Source of the DNA: an uncultured Candidatus Melainabacteria bacterium
Lineage (GTDB): Bacteria; Cyanobacteriota; Vampirovibrionia; Gastranaerophilales; Gastranaerophilaceae
DNA: 21,423 nucleotides
Direction: 5' to 3'
NCBI GenBank assembly: GCA_934754735.1
Contig: CAKVJE010000021.1
Location: 1-21,423, forward strand
Of the stretch, positions 6,029 through 12,996 are shown in pieces. The stretch's first letter is position 1, and every line of letters begins with the position of its first letter. The notes beneath the pieces are model-generated. The model saw only the letters and a list, made by a program, of their open reading frames with translations. It was not told where the DNA came from and made no database searches. The translations under genes were made by a program, and so were the position numbers.

Positions 6029-7375
6029 TTATACAGAGGCCAAATCATCGTAATATTGCTTTATATCATCTTCACTTATAGAATCAATTATTTCATACAG
6101 GTTAAAAACTTCATCTGAATAAGACATCAATTCTAAATGTTTTATAAAATCTAGTCTTTCTCCTGTAAATGCCTGTTTTAATTTTTCTTTTATTTCGTAT
6201 TTCTGCTTTTCAATTTCTGATGCCAAATCTTTGTTGCAAATTTTATTCAATGCATTAGAAAAATCTGTAAAATCTTTGTCGTTATCTTTTATATCAATTG
6301 TACAAAAAGTGCAATGATACTTTATTGATGAATTGTTTTTCAACTCTAACGGGATTGAAAAATGCTTTGTGCCTAACGAATAATTTTTGTTAATATCTTT
6401 ATCTGAATTTAGAATATTAATCGCAATATTTTCAATTATACTATCTTTTGTGTTTACAGCTTTTGTTGGAATTTTCAATGTTGATTTGTCTACTATTAGT
6501 GTATTCCCTACTAATTTTGGGACATTAGAAGTTGTAATATCGCTATTTAAGAATTTTAAATTCGTTTTTGGATTTATTTGCTTTAAAATCACATCCTTAT
6601 TTTGTTCAAAATATTCTTTTGAAATTGTTAAGAAAACTTTTACACTAGAATTTTTAAAGTACTCTTCATAATATTTTTGCATATCATCGACTGTAACGTC
6701 TTCAATTTCGCGCTTTATTTCTTCATCACTCTTTAAATCGTCATTATTATAAAGCTTTTGAGTGTACCTGTTTCGTTCAATATATTCAGGAGATTTTAAA
6801 AATACTTTCAATTCATTTTTAGCGTCCTCTAAATCTTTTTTATTGAACTTTTTTGCAAATAATTCCTGATTTATTTTTTGAATATTATTTGAAAAATCTG
6901 TATCTTCTAAATTAAAAATACTAAGACAAAAACTTGAACCTATAACATTTGTACTATTTTTATTTAATAAAAAACACAACAATTTCTCCTTTAATAAATC
7001 GTGCTTTTCATAACTATTATTCTCTATTAAAATTGAATATTTTGGAATTTCTAATTCGCTATTTCCAATAGTTTCAATCTTGTCGTCTGCATTCACATAA
7101 ACTTGCAAATTAGTATCCGGATATTCGTACACATGAATATTCGGCAAATCCAAATGGTCTTTGCCTTCTGTTTTTTTGTTGTATTTGTCAGTAACTTCGA
7201 TTGGCGTCGCCAAATTGCGAAACGAAATATTATTTCTATTGAGAATTGCTTGACCGACATCATAATTTGATAATTCATTAGTTTGTGGAAGTGAATTATT
7301 CAATATTTCACCTTTTTGAGTTTGTTTATTTAAATATTGATTATTTACAATATTAAAACTTACTGGATTTATCAT
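6029..7375 (-). CDS. M16-like protein without the HxxEH motif, two lobes
   Basis: 448 residues starting MINPVSFNIVNNQ, with a polar stretch up to ISFRNLATP (about 50-58), again the bipartite N-terminal pattern. Residues about 75-265 look like one M16-type lobe ending VTVDDMQKYYEEYFKNSSVKVFL. Residues about 285-448 may be a second lobe ending SISEDDIKQYYDDLASV. No HxxEH is visible (the equivalent region reads NNSYEKHDLLKEKLLCF), so catalysis is not expected. It converges on the 5277 gene, whose stop is 8 bases away. AAAGG lies about 8 bases before the ATG. A structural or partner-binding role is inferred. Family assignment is moderate; the reading frame itself is secure. Confidence 0.6.
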   Translation of the reverse strand: MINPVSFNIVNNQYLNKQTQKGEILNNSLPQTNELSNYDVGQAILNRNNISFRNLATPIEVTDKYNKKTEGKDHLDLPNIHVYEYPDTNLQVYVNADDKIETIGNSELEIPKYSILIENNSYEKHDLLKEKLLCFLLNKNSTNVIGSSFCLSIFNLEDTDFSNNIQKINQELFAKKFNKKDLEDAKNELKVFLKSPEYIERNRYTQKLYNNDDLKSDEEIKREIEDVTVDDMQKYYEEYFKNSSVKVFLTISKEYFEQNKDVILKQINPKTNLKFLNSDITTSNVPKLVGNTLIVDKSTLKIPTKAVNTKDSIIENIAINILNSDKDINKNYSLGTKHFSIPLELKNNSSIKYHCTFCTIDIKDNDKDFTDFSNALNKICNKDLASEIEKQKYEIKEKLKQAFTGERLDFIKHLELMSYSDEVFNLYEIIDSISEDDIKQYYDDLASV

Positions 7376-7472
7376 TTACAACCTTTTTTGCTAATTCCCT
7401 ATATTAAAACTCCTAAAGATTTTTGTTGCCAATTTATTGCACAATTTTTACAAATTAATTTAACAAAAAAGA

Positions 7473-9338
7473 TTAATTATTATTATTTGTTTGTTGAAGC
7501 TTTTTGGCGTTAGCTTTTCTTGTATTATGGTAAGTTAGCATCGGAATCAAAACCCCAAGAAGGATTGGAGAAATGATTACTGTTGAAATAAATCCAGGAA
7601 GCGAATTTAGACCGCGTGCCATTTTCGCTATTTTATTATGTTTTATTTCTCCTGTACCTTTCATAACTTTCGAAATAACTTCGTCAGAAATACCATTTTC
7701 AAAAAGCTTCTTAATCTTTTCATTCTTTTCCTTACGTGAAAGATTTTTTATAGAATCTAACGTAAAAGTTTTTTCGTTGAACACCAAAGATGCGTTATCA
7801 GATTTAGAAATAATTTTTTCTAAATCTCCACCTTTCTTATCAACAAATTCCGCAAAATTACCAAATTTCTTTTTAGAATCAATATTGCCATAAATTGAGT
7901 CTAAGTCAGCTACTGACAAAACTTCCAAATCACTATAAGGATTAATTAAATCCATTGCCTTTTGGAATCCGTTTTTACCTTCAGAAGCCTTATTCGTAAG
8001 CACAAAACCTAATTTATCTTCATAAGAACGAACTATCATTTTTGTAAGCATTGGCACTGCAAACACTACAGACAAAGATGAAACAGTATCTCTTAATAAG
8101 ATTTCATTAATTTCTGTCATATCGCGTTTACCATTTTCATCAATTTGTGCTCTTTCCCAAGCTCTTTTACCTCTAGGGAAAAGCAAACCCAAAGTCGCAA
8201 GCAATGCGAATGTCGTTTTAGAGAAATTATAACCTGTGTACTCTAAAAGTTCTTGCATTTTTTCAGGTGTATATTTTGTTATAAACTTACCTAATTTAGA
8301 GAAAAATCCATCAGAATTTATCCCTTTACCTTTGAATGCTACATCATTTTGTTTGTTTTCTTCATCGTGTTGATGTTGTTTTGCGTGTTCTAACGCAGCA
8401 GCCCCGGGTGAAACATCACTCTTTGCATACAATTTAGGCAAATATGATAAACCTGCCAATGTAATAGCTACGTTGCCAACATTCACTGCCAGTCTTTTTG
8501 TTGCAAAATTATTTTTAATATTTTCTGCCGCAACTTCATCTAAAGTTTCACTATTTTTATTATTTTTAATCGCATCATTACCAAAATCTTTTAATGCAAG
8601 TAAAGCTTCGCTCATGCTGAAGGCTTTTTTGTTTTCGCCTTCGCCAACATAAAGTTTATTTATGTTATACAAATCTGACGAAGTTTCTGTTATTTTAGAA
8701 TTTATCTTTTCTGTTATTCTGCCTAATGCAGCATTTCTGGTTTCACTGTCTTTCCCATTATCAAAGATTTCAAAATCTTTCATTAAACCAGAAACAGTTT
8801 CTTTAAAGTTCTTATCATTAGGAACAGAATTTTTATAAATTGCTTCTAAATTACGTTTATAAAACTCATTTTTAAACTTATCTTTATCTTTTTTTATCAC
8901 ATTATCAAAATCCGGACTCTTAACCATTTGTTTAAGACTTTCTCCAAATCGTTTGATAAGTCTTGTATTTGTATTGGTTGATTTACAAAATCTCCCGGAT
9001 AGGGCTAAAACTGCCGGAGCTACACCAACAATAAACGGGCCAGTCATACCCTCACGTCCAAGAACTTCTAAACCTTCTTGCTTGTTATATTTACCTGTTA
9101 TTTCTTTGTCTCTTTGAAAACCGGTCCATACTCTCGGAACAGTCATGCCTAATCCGTCTTGAATAAGGAATGAAATAAAATAACCTTTGCTTTCAATCCA
9201 TTGCATGATAGCCCCTGTTGCACCTAAAACAGGCATCATTCCCATTGCTGATTTAAAATTTGGATTTTGAGCTTTTGTATTTCTTTTTTGTGCCTTATTA
9301 TTTGGCAAAACATTTCCAGATATTGCGTTAACCTTCAA
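7473..9338 (-). CDS. Large membrane protein of unknown function with MKVNAIS...NFKSA N-terminus
   Basis: 621 residues; family not recognised. It begins MKVNAISGNVLPNN and reaches PNFKSAMGMM at residues 26-35, the bipartite N-terminal motif; a second internal VAFKGKG occurs near 333-339. Hydrophobic segments are near 98-115, 284-303, 372-388, 416-436 and 587-606. Polar, lysine-rich helical regions of 170 and 150 residues sit between them, with Gln/His-rich stretch HAKQHQHDEENKQ about 318-330. The start is a TTG at 9338: GGAGG (9346-9350) is 7 bases upstream, and a promoter and a dyad lie just before it. The lysine-rich stretches and membrane spans suggest an inner-membrane or secreted scaffold, but this is only a guess. 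Confidence 0.75.
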   Translation of the reverse strand: MKVNAISGNVLPNNKAQKRNTKAQNPNFKSAMGMMPVLGATGAIMQWIESKGYFISFLIQDGLGMTVPRVWTGFQRDKEITGKYNKQEGLEVLGREGMTGPFIVGVAPAVLALSGRFCKSTNTNTRLIKRFGESLKQMVKSPDFDNVIKKDKDKFKNEFYKRNLEAIYKNSVPNDKNFKETVSGLMKDFEIFDNGKDSETRNAALGRITEKINSKITETSSDLYNINKLYVGEGENKKAFSMSEALLALKDFGNDAIKNNKNSETLDEVAAENIKNNFATKRLAVNVGNVAITLAGLSYLPKLYAKSDVSPGAAALEHAKQHQHDEENKQNDVAFKGKGINSDGFFSKLGKFITKYTPEKMQELLEYTGYNFSKTTFALLATLGLLFPRGKRAWERAQIDENGKRDMTEINEILLRDTVSSLSVVFAVPMLTKMIVRSYEDKLGFVLTNKASEGKNGFQKAMDLINPYSDLEVLSVADLDSIYGNIDSKKKFGNFAEFVDKKGGDLEKIISKSDNASLVFNEKTFTLDSIKNLSRKEKNEKIKKLFENGISDEVISKVMKGTGEIKHNKIAKMARGLNSLPGFISTVIISPILLGVLIPMLTYHNTRKANAKKLQQTNNNN

Positions 9339-9360
9339 TAGACAACCTCCATATCCCGAT

Positions 9361-9379
9361 TAGTGTAACCTTTACACTA
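9361..9379. promoter_or_regulatory. Dyad overlapping the start of transcription (possible operator)
   Basis: TAGTGTAA-CCT-TTACACTA is a perfect 8-bp inverted repeat with a 3-bp centre. It overlaps the end of the minus-strand -10 box and the predicted start point of the 621-aa gene. It fits a repressor operator, or a 5' stem-loop in the leader. Confidence 0.5.
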
Positions 9380-9407
9380 TTATACAGATTTGTTTAATTC
9401 TTAACAA
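9379..9407 (-). promoter_or_regulatory. Promoter of the 621-aa membrane protein gene
   Basis: Minus-strand TTGTTA (9407-9402), 17 bp, perfect TATAAT (9384-9379). Predicted start near 9372, inside the dyad at 9361-9379. Confidence 0.6.
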
Positions 9408-9478
9408 GTAAAGTATATACGATTGTAAGAAATCTTTACATAAAAGATGAAAAGAGCGATTAAATACAACGTTTTACA

Positions 9479-9487
9479 TGCTAAAAT
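9479..9487 (+). promoter_or_regulatory. Extended -10 for pncC
   Basis: TGCTAAAAT fits an extended -10 (TGn + TAAAAT). A recognisable -35 at 17 bp is lacking. It lies just before the GGGGG ribosome site (9494-9498), so the leader would be very short. Confidence 0.35.
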
Positions 9488-9505
9488 ACCAACGGGGGTT
9501 AAAAT

Positions 9506-9979
9506 ATGATAAAAAAAATTGCAAAGATTTTAATAGATAAAAAAATAACAGTTGCGACGACTGAATCTTGTACAGGCGGACTCTTAAGTTCAAAGTTTAC
9601 GGATGTTAGCGGAAGTTCCGCTTTTGTTCATTTAAACTTTGTTACTTATTCTAATGAGGCAAAACATAAAATTTTAGGAGTTTCAAAAGACACTCTTGAT
9701 AAATATGGTGCAGTTAGTAAAGAATGTTCATTCGAAATGGCGCAAGGATTACATACAGTAACAAAAGCAGATATTTGTATTTCTACAACAGGAATCGCTG
9801 GCCCTACCGGTGGTAGTGATGAAAAACCTGTAGGTTTGATGTATTCAACGATTTATACTCCTAATAAATCTGAAACATTTAAGGTTTTATTAGATTCTAA
9901 TATTGAGCGTGTAACAATGAAAGAGGAATTTGTAAAAGCTGTGTTAGAAAAAGTTTACACCTTTTTGCTTTTTGTATAA
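9506..9979 (+). CDS. pncC: Nicotinamide-nucleotide amidohydrolase (CinA C-terminal family)
   Basis: PncC deamidates NMN to nicotinic acid mononucleotide, returning the pyridine ring to NAD synthesis. At 157 residues it is a stand-alone CinA C-terminal domain, without the N-terminal MoaB-like domain of full CinA. Signature segments are all present: TTESCTGGLLSSKFTDVSGSS (about 18-38, with the active-site serine region), FVTYSNEAKHKILGV (45-59), YGAVSKE (67-73) and TGIAGPTGGSDEKPVG (95-110). The ATG follows a GGGGGTT ribosome site with 5-8 base spacing. The downstream TonB-C/TPR gene begins 9 bases after the stop and probably shares the transcript. Confidence 0.93.
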   Translation: MIKKIAKILIDKKITVATTESCTGGLLSSKFTDVSGSSAFVHLNFVTYSNEAKHKILGVSKDTLDKYGAVSKECSFEMAQGLHTVTKADICISTTGIAGPTGGSDEKPVGLMYSTIYTPNKSETFKVLLDSNIERVTMKEEFVKAVLEKVYTFLLFV

Positions 9980-9988
9980 AATTGACTT

Positions 9989-10810
9989 ATGGGAGTAAGT
10001 GCAAAATATTTTGTTTTATTTAGCATGTTTTTATTAATGCTTACAATTCCTGTGTGCGCGTCAGAATTTGACTACAATCAGTACAGAGGAAATACTGAAT
10101 TACAAAATAATTTTTCAACTTACATGAATAATTTGCAGGCAAAAATTCAACGTTGTTGGAACCCGCCGGATTTTGTTGAAGACGGTGACGCAACTGTTAT
10201 GTTTAAAGTTACGCGCTGGGGTAAAATTGTAAATGTGGATTTTGTAAAAAGCTCCAATAATCCTGTTTTTGATGAGTCAGCACTTGATGCTCTTAGAAAA
10301 GCTGAACCGTTTGATAAATTTCCTGCTAGTACTTCAAAAGACTCACTTACTATAAAATACAATTTTCACACATCAATTGTGAAAACAGATACAATGCGTG
10401 AATGTATGGATAATGCGGATAAGTATTACAATGTCAATAATGAAACAGCTTTAAATTACATAAATAAAGCTATTGATGAAGTTAGCGGTGATGCAGAGTC
10501 TTACTTTTTATACGAGAAAAGATGCAAAATTCGACAAGCATTGGGAGATTATAATGGTGCAAAAGAAGATTTAACAGAAGCTAAACGTCTAAAAGAACGC
10601 TATGATTTAAAGCGCATTAATACTTGTAAATTAATTGCAGAAATGGAGCAATCACCATTTTCATATTTTTATCTGGCGCACGCTTACGAAATTGCAGGTG
10701 ATTATGAGCACGCCTTGAAAGCTATCGACAAAGCGATAGATTTGACTGAATTAAACAACCAATATAAAAGATATAAAACTGAATTAGAACAGAAAAAGGC
10801 GTGCAATTAG
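9989..10810 (+). CDS. Exported TonB C-terminal domain / TPR protein
   Basis: 273 residues. A signal peptide spans about 1-25 (hydrophobic YFVLFSMFLLMLTIPVCA, probable cleavage after CA or CAS). Residues about 47-128 match the TonB/TolA C-terminal fold: LQAKIQRCWNPPD, a strand-rich TVMFKVTRWGKIVNVDFVKSS, then PVFDESALDALRKAEPFDKFP. Two or more TPR-like helical pairs follow (about 145-205, with ALGDYNGAKEDLTEA, and 217-255, with LAHAYEIAGDYEHALKAIDK). It therefore probably acts in the periplasm as an adaptor. It lacks the N-terminal transmembrane anchor and proline-rich arm of real TonB, so it is not an energy transducer. No clear ribosome site precedes the ATG, which lies 9 bases after the pncC stop, consistent with coupling. 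Confidence 0.8.
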   Translation: MGVSAKYFVLFSMFLLMLTIPVCASEFDYNQYRGNTELQNNFSTYMNNLQAKIQRCWNPPDFVEDGDATVMFKVTRWGKIVNVDFVKSSNNPVFDESALDALRKAEPFDKFPASTSKDSLTIKYNFHTSIVKTDTMRECMDNADKYYNVNNETALNYINKAIDEVSGDAESYFLYEKRCKIRQALGDYNGAKEDLTEAKRLKERYDLKRINTCKLIAEMEQSPFSYFYLAHAYEIAGDYEHALKAIDKAIDLTELNNQYKRYKTELEQKKACN

Positions 10811-10811
10811 G

Positions 10812-10839
10812 TTGCAAAAGTCTTAAAATATGATATAAT
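10812..10839 (+). promoter_or_regulatory. Promoter of the EF-hand gene
   Basis: TTGCAA (10812-10817), 16 bp, extended -10 TGATATAAT (10831-10839). It gives a leader of about 60 bases. A second TATAAT at 10885-10890 is too close to the ribosome site to be useful. Confidence 0.6.
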
Positions 10840-10907
10840 AAGTATATCTAGGATGATATTTGTATTCGTGTAAGTACAAAAGTGTATAATTAAAAGGATT
10901 TAATATT

Positions 10908-11519
10908 ATGCAAAACAACATCTCCAATAATACCGGTTTTGGTTTGCAATCAAATTTTCTAAAAACGAATAATGCAGGTATTAATAAAATGCATTCAAAA
11001 TCAAGTTCTGCCTATTATGCTAAAAAAGGTGAACCTATGTATATGAAGGAAATGGACGCTGATGAAGACGGCGTTGTTTCGTTTGAAGAATTTAGAGATT
11101 ACTGCGATGAAAAAGGGATTTCAGTTGCAGAAAGAATTAAAATGACACAATTGGCATCATCGTATCGTACTATGCAAGCTCAAAAGAATGCATCTGAGAA
11201 AGTAAAAAAAGAAAGTGAAACTGAAAAACAGACAGAAACTGATAATAACTCAGGAAACGAAGATTCTGCTGTTTATGCAAAACGTGGCGACGGCAAGTAT
11301 GATGAGCTTATGGATGCAAATAATGATGATAAAATAACTTACAAAGAGTATATAGAATATTGTAGAGAACATTCAAAACCGCAAGAAGAAAAGGCTAACA
11401 CAAAAGCTGAAACAACTGAAGACGGCGAGTTTAAGACAACAAGTTCCGGCAAGGCAATAAATGCGTATGCACAACAAGAATCTCAACCGGCTGAAGGCAA
11501 AGTAGAAAACGAAGGATAA
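10908..11519 (+). CDS. Two-EF-hand protein with tandem repeat module
   Basis: 203 residues, ATG behind AAGGAT (10894-10899). Two EF-hand loops are evident. Loop 1, DADEDGVVSFEE (50-61), has Asp at positions 1, 3 and 5, Gly at 6 and Glu at 12 and should bind calcium. Loop 2, DANNDDKITYKE (136-147), has Asp/Asn/Asp and Glu at 12 but Asp instead of Gly at 6. Each loop sits in a repeated module of about 35 residues that starts YAKKGEPMYMKEMDADEDG and YAKRGDGKYDELMDANNDD, so the gene arose by internal duplication. Lys/Glu/Thr-rich spacers separate and follow the modules. No signal peptide or membrane span is seen. The N-terminus is Asn/Ser-rich. A cytosolic or non-classically exported calcium-responsive role is inferred. 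Confidence 0.85.
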   Translation: MQNNISNNTGFGLQSNFLKTNNAGINKMHSKSSSAYYAKKGEPMYMKEMDADEDGVVSFEEFRDYCDEKGISVAERIKMTQLASSYRTMQAQKNASEKVKKESETEKQTETDNNSGNEDSAVYAKRGDGKYDELMDANNDDKITYKEYIEYCREHSKPQEEKANTKAETTEDGEFKTTSSGKAINAYAQQESQPAEGKVENEG

Positions 11520-11641
11520 TTTTATTTTGTAATTCGTAAAATTTTAGTTACATAATGTAAAAATTGCTTCACATTCTAATGACAAAACTTCTCTATTTAG
11601 TTATGATTATTCTGTAAAGAGGAAATGGGGAGTTTTGGCTC

Positions 11642-12118
11642 GTGTTTAATAAGAAGATTGAAACGATTAATCCTATTCAAAGTACATTCTCAAGAGATGA
11701 AGACGCATTTACAGCGCTTTCTACATCAGCTTTGTTGGCAAAAAGTTCTGTACCGTATTCACACAGAAGAATTGCTGATAATTATGTAATCATCAAAAAA
11801 GTTTATCGTTTTCAAGCTGTTCAGAGCAGAATTACTAATTCAGAATTGCAACTTCTAAAAAAATACGATTTTAACACTCTTGAATTTTCTACAATCAAGC
11901 AGATTAATGAAGAATTATCTTATTTGAAAAAATGGTCAGCTTCAGGCAACGAACTTTTAAGAAAGGATGCGGACAATCTTCTTCAAATAAGATGCAAAGA
12001 ATTGAAATATATTGTGGCAAGCAGATATGCAACGGTTACAAATGAAATTTATAATGGATATAAAGCATTAGAAAAGTATTTTGAAGAGATTTCAAAATTT
12101 TACTCTCCAGTTTGTTAA
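11642..12118 (+). CDS. Hypothetical helical protein
   Basis: 158 residues, no family recognised. The start is GTG at 11642, supported by GGGGAG (11627-11632) 9 bases upstream; the ATG at 11625 is in another frame. The N-terminus MFNKKIETINPIQSTFSRDE carries an INPIQ resembling the SPI/NPV openings of nearby proteins. The remainder is predicted mostly helical and rich in Lys, Leu, Tyr and Glu, without hydrophobic membrane segments or a signal peptide. It ends at Cys158. It is flanked by the EF-hand gene and a membrane protein, all rightward, which may indicate a loose cluster of lineage-specific genes. Confidence 0.65.
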   Translation: MFNKKIETINPIQSTFSRDEDAFTALSTSALLAKSSVPYSHRRIADNYVIIKKVYRFQAVQSRITNSELQLLKKYDFNTLEFSTIKQINEELSYLKKWSASGNELLRKDADNLLQIRCKELKYIVASRYATVTNEIYNGYKALEKYFEEISKFYSPVC

Positions 12119-12174
12119 GATATCGTAACAAATAGGCAAATTTTAACTTTTAGGTGTTTTATAGTAGCCGAAAG

Positions 12175-12186
12175 GTTTTATAAAAC
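12175..12186. promoter_or_regulatory. 12-bp palindrome at the start codon
   Basis: GTTTTATAAAAC is a perfect palindrome immediately before the ATG at 12187, downstream of a TATAGT (12160-12165) that may be a -10. It could influence initiation or bind a regulator; it is short and AT-rich, so chance is possible. Confidence 0.25.
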
Positions 12187-12924
12187 ATGAATGTAAGTCC
12201 GATTAAATATAATACTCAAATACCGACTAGCAAGCCGGCATTCGGACATGGAAATTTTTGGAGTGAGAGCACATATTCAACCAAAGAAAAGTCTATAATT
12301 GCAGCTTCTTCCGCTATTGGGGTTTTAGCAGGACTTGCAGTTCTTGCAAAATGTGCAAAATATTCACTAAATCCTAAAAAAATGTTTAAAAATTTTAAAG
12401 GAAGTTATATGTATAAAGCTCCTTATGATGAAAAAGAAATCATCACAATGGGCGTTGGGTCTTGTATTGGTGGTTTAGCTGCAGGATGTGCTTTAGATAA
12501 AGATAAAAACAATAGAAAAGCTAAGCTTCAAGAAACGCTTTTGCAAATAGCTAATGTATCTGTTCCGATTATATTTGTTACAAGATTCGCAAAAGGTGGA
12601 CAAAAATTTGGTAAAAAGTTTCTTGAAAAAAATGTACATAAAGAAACTTTTAGAACAAAAATTCCTCAAGCGATTAGTGGAACAATCGGGCTATTTACAG
12701 GGGTTTGGGCAAGTAATATTTTAGCCAACAAGATTAATGAAAAAATCTTTAATAAAGGAAAAGGTCGTCCGGTTAAGTTGAGTGATTTTTCGGCACACGT
12801 GGATGATTTTTGTTCTGCTGCAAGACAATTTAATAAAGAAAGCAAACTAATTCAAAATATAACAAGATGTATCCCTGCAATTTTAATTATTCCGGGATTT
12901 GAAGTCGGAAATAAAAAAGCGTAA
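12187..12924 (+). CDS. Multi-span membrane protein with MNVSPI...AFG N-terminus
   Basis: 245 residues, function not recognised. It opens MNVSPIKYNTQIPTSKPAFGHG, matching the MRVSPI...IAFKG opening of the 94-aa protein. Hydrophobic segments are near 37-55, 85-103, 119-131, 162-180 and 226-239, separated by basic loops, so it is probably an inner-membrane protein. The ribosome site is weak (AAAGG at 12171-12175, 11 bases from ATG). It converges on the SLH gene; a hairpin lies between the two. The long Lys-rich loops resemble those of the 621-aa protein, but I cannot establish homology. Confidence 0.7.
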   Translation: MNVSPIKYNTQIPTSKPAFGHGNFWSESTYSTKEKSIIAASSAIGVLAGLAVLAKCAKYSLNPKKMFKNFKGSYMYKAPYDEKEIITMGVGSCIGGLAAGCALDKDKNNRKAKLQETLLQIANVSVPIIFVTRFAKGGQKFGKKFLEKNVHKETFRTKIPQAISGTIGLFTGVWASNILANKINEKIFNKGKGRPVKLSDFSAHVDDFCSAARQFNKESKLIQNITRCIPAILIIPGFEVGNKKA

Positions 12925-12939
12925 GTTTAAGATATTAAA

Positions 12940-12974
12940 AATACCGGCACAGAGTAAAATTTTGTACCGGTATT
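12940..12974 (-). terminator. Terminator between converging genes
   Basis: AATACCGG (12940-12947) pairs with CCGGTATT (12967-12974). On the minus strand the stem is followed by a T-rich tract, so it best serves the SLH gene (stop at 12997); it may also slow the rightward transcript. Confidence 0.65.
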
Positions 12975-12996
12975 AAAATATAATTCAAACTAATTC

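Noticed and set aside
11625..11641. Upstream ATG for the 158-aa protein
   Set aside because: It is in a different frame; the GTG at 11642 has a suitable ribosome site.
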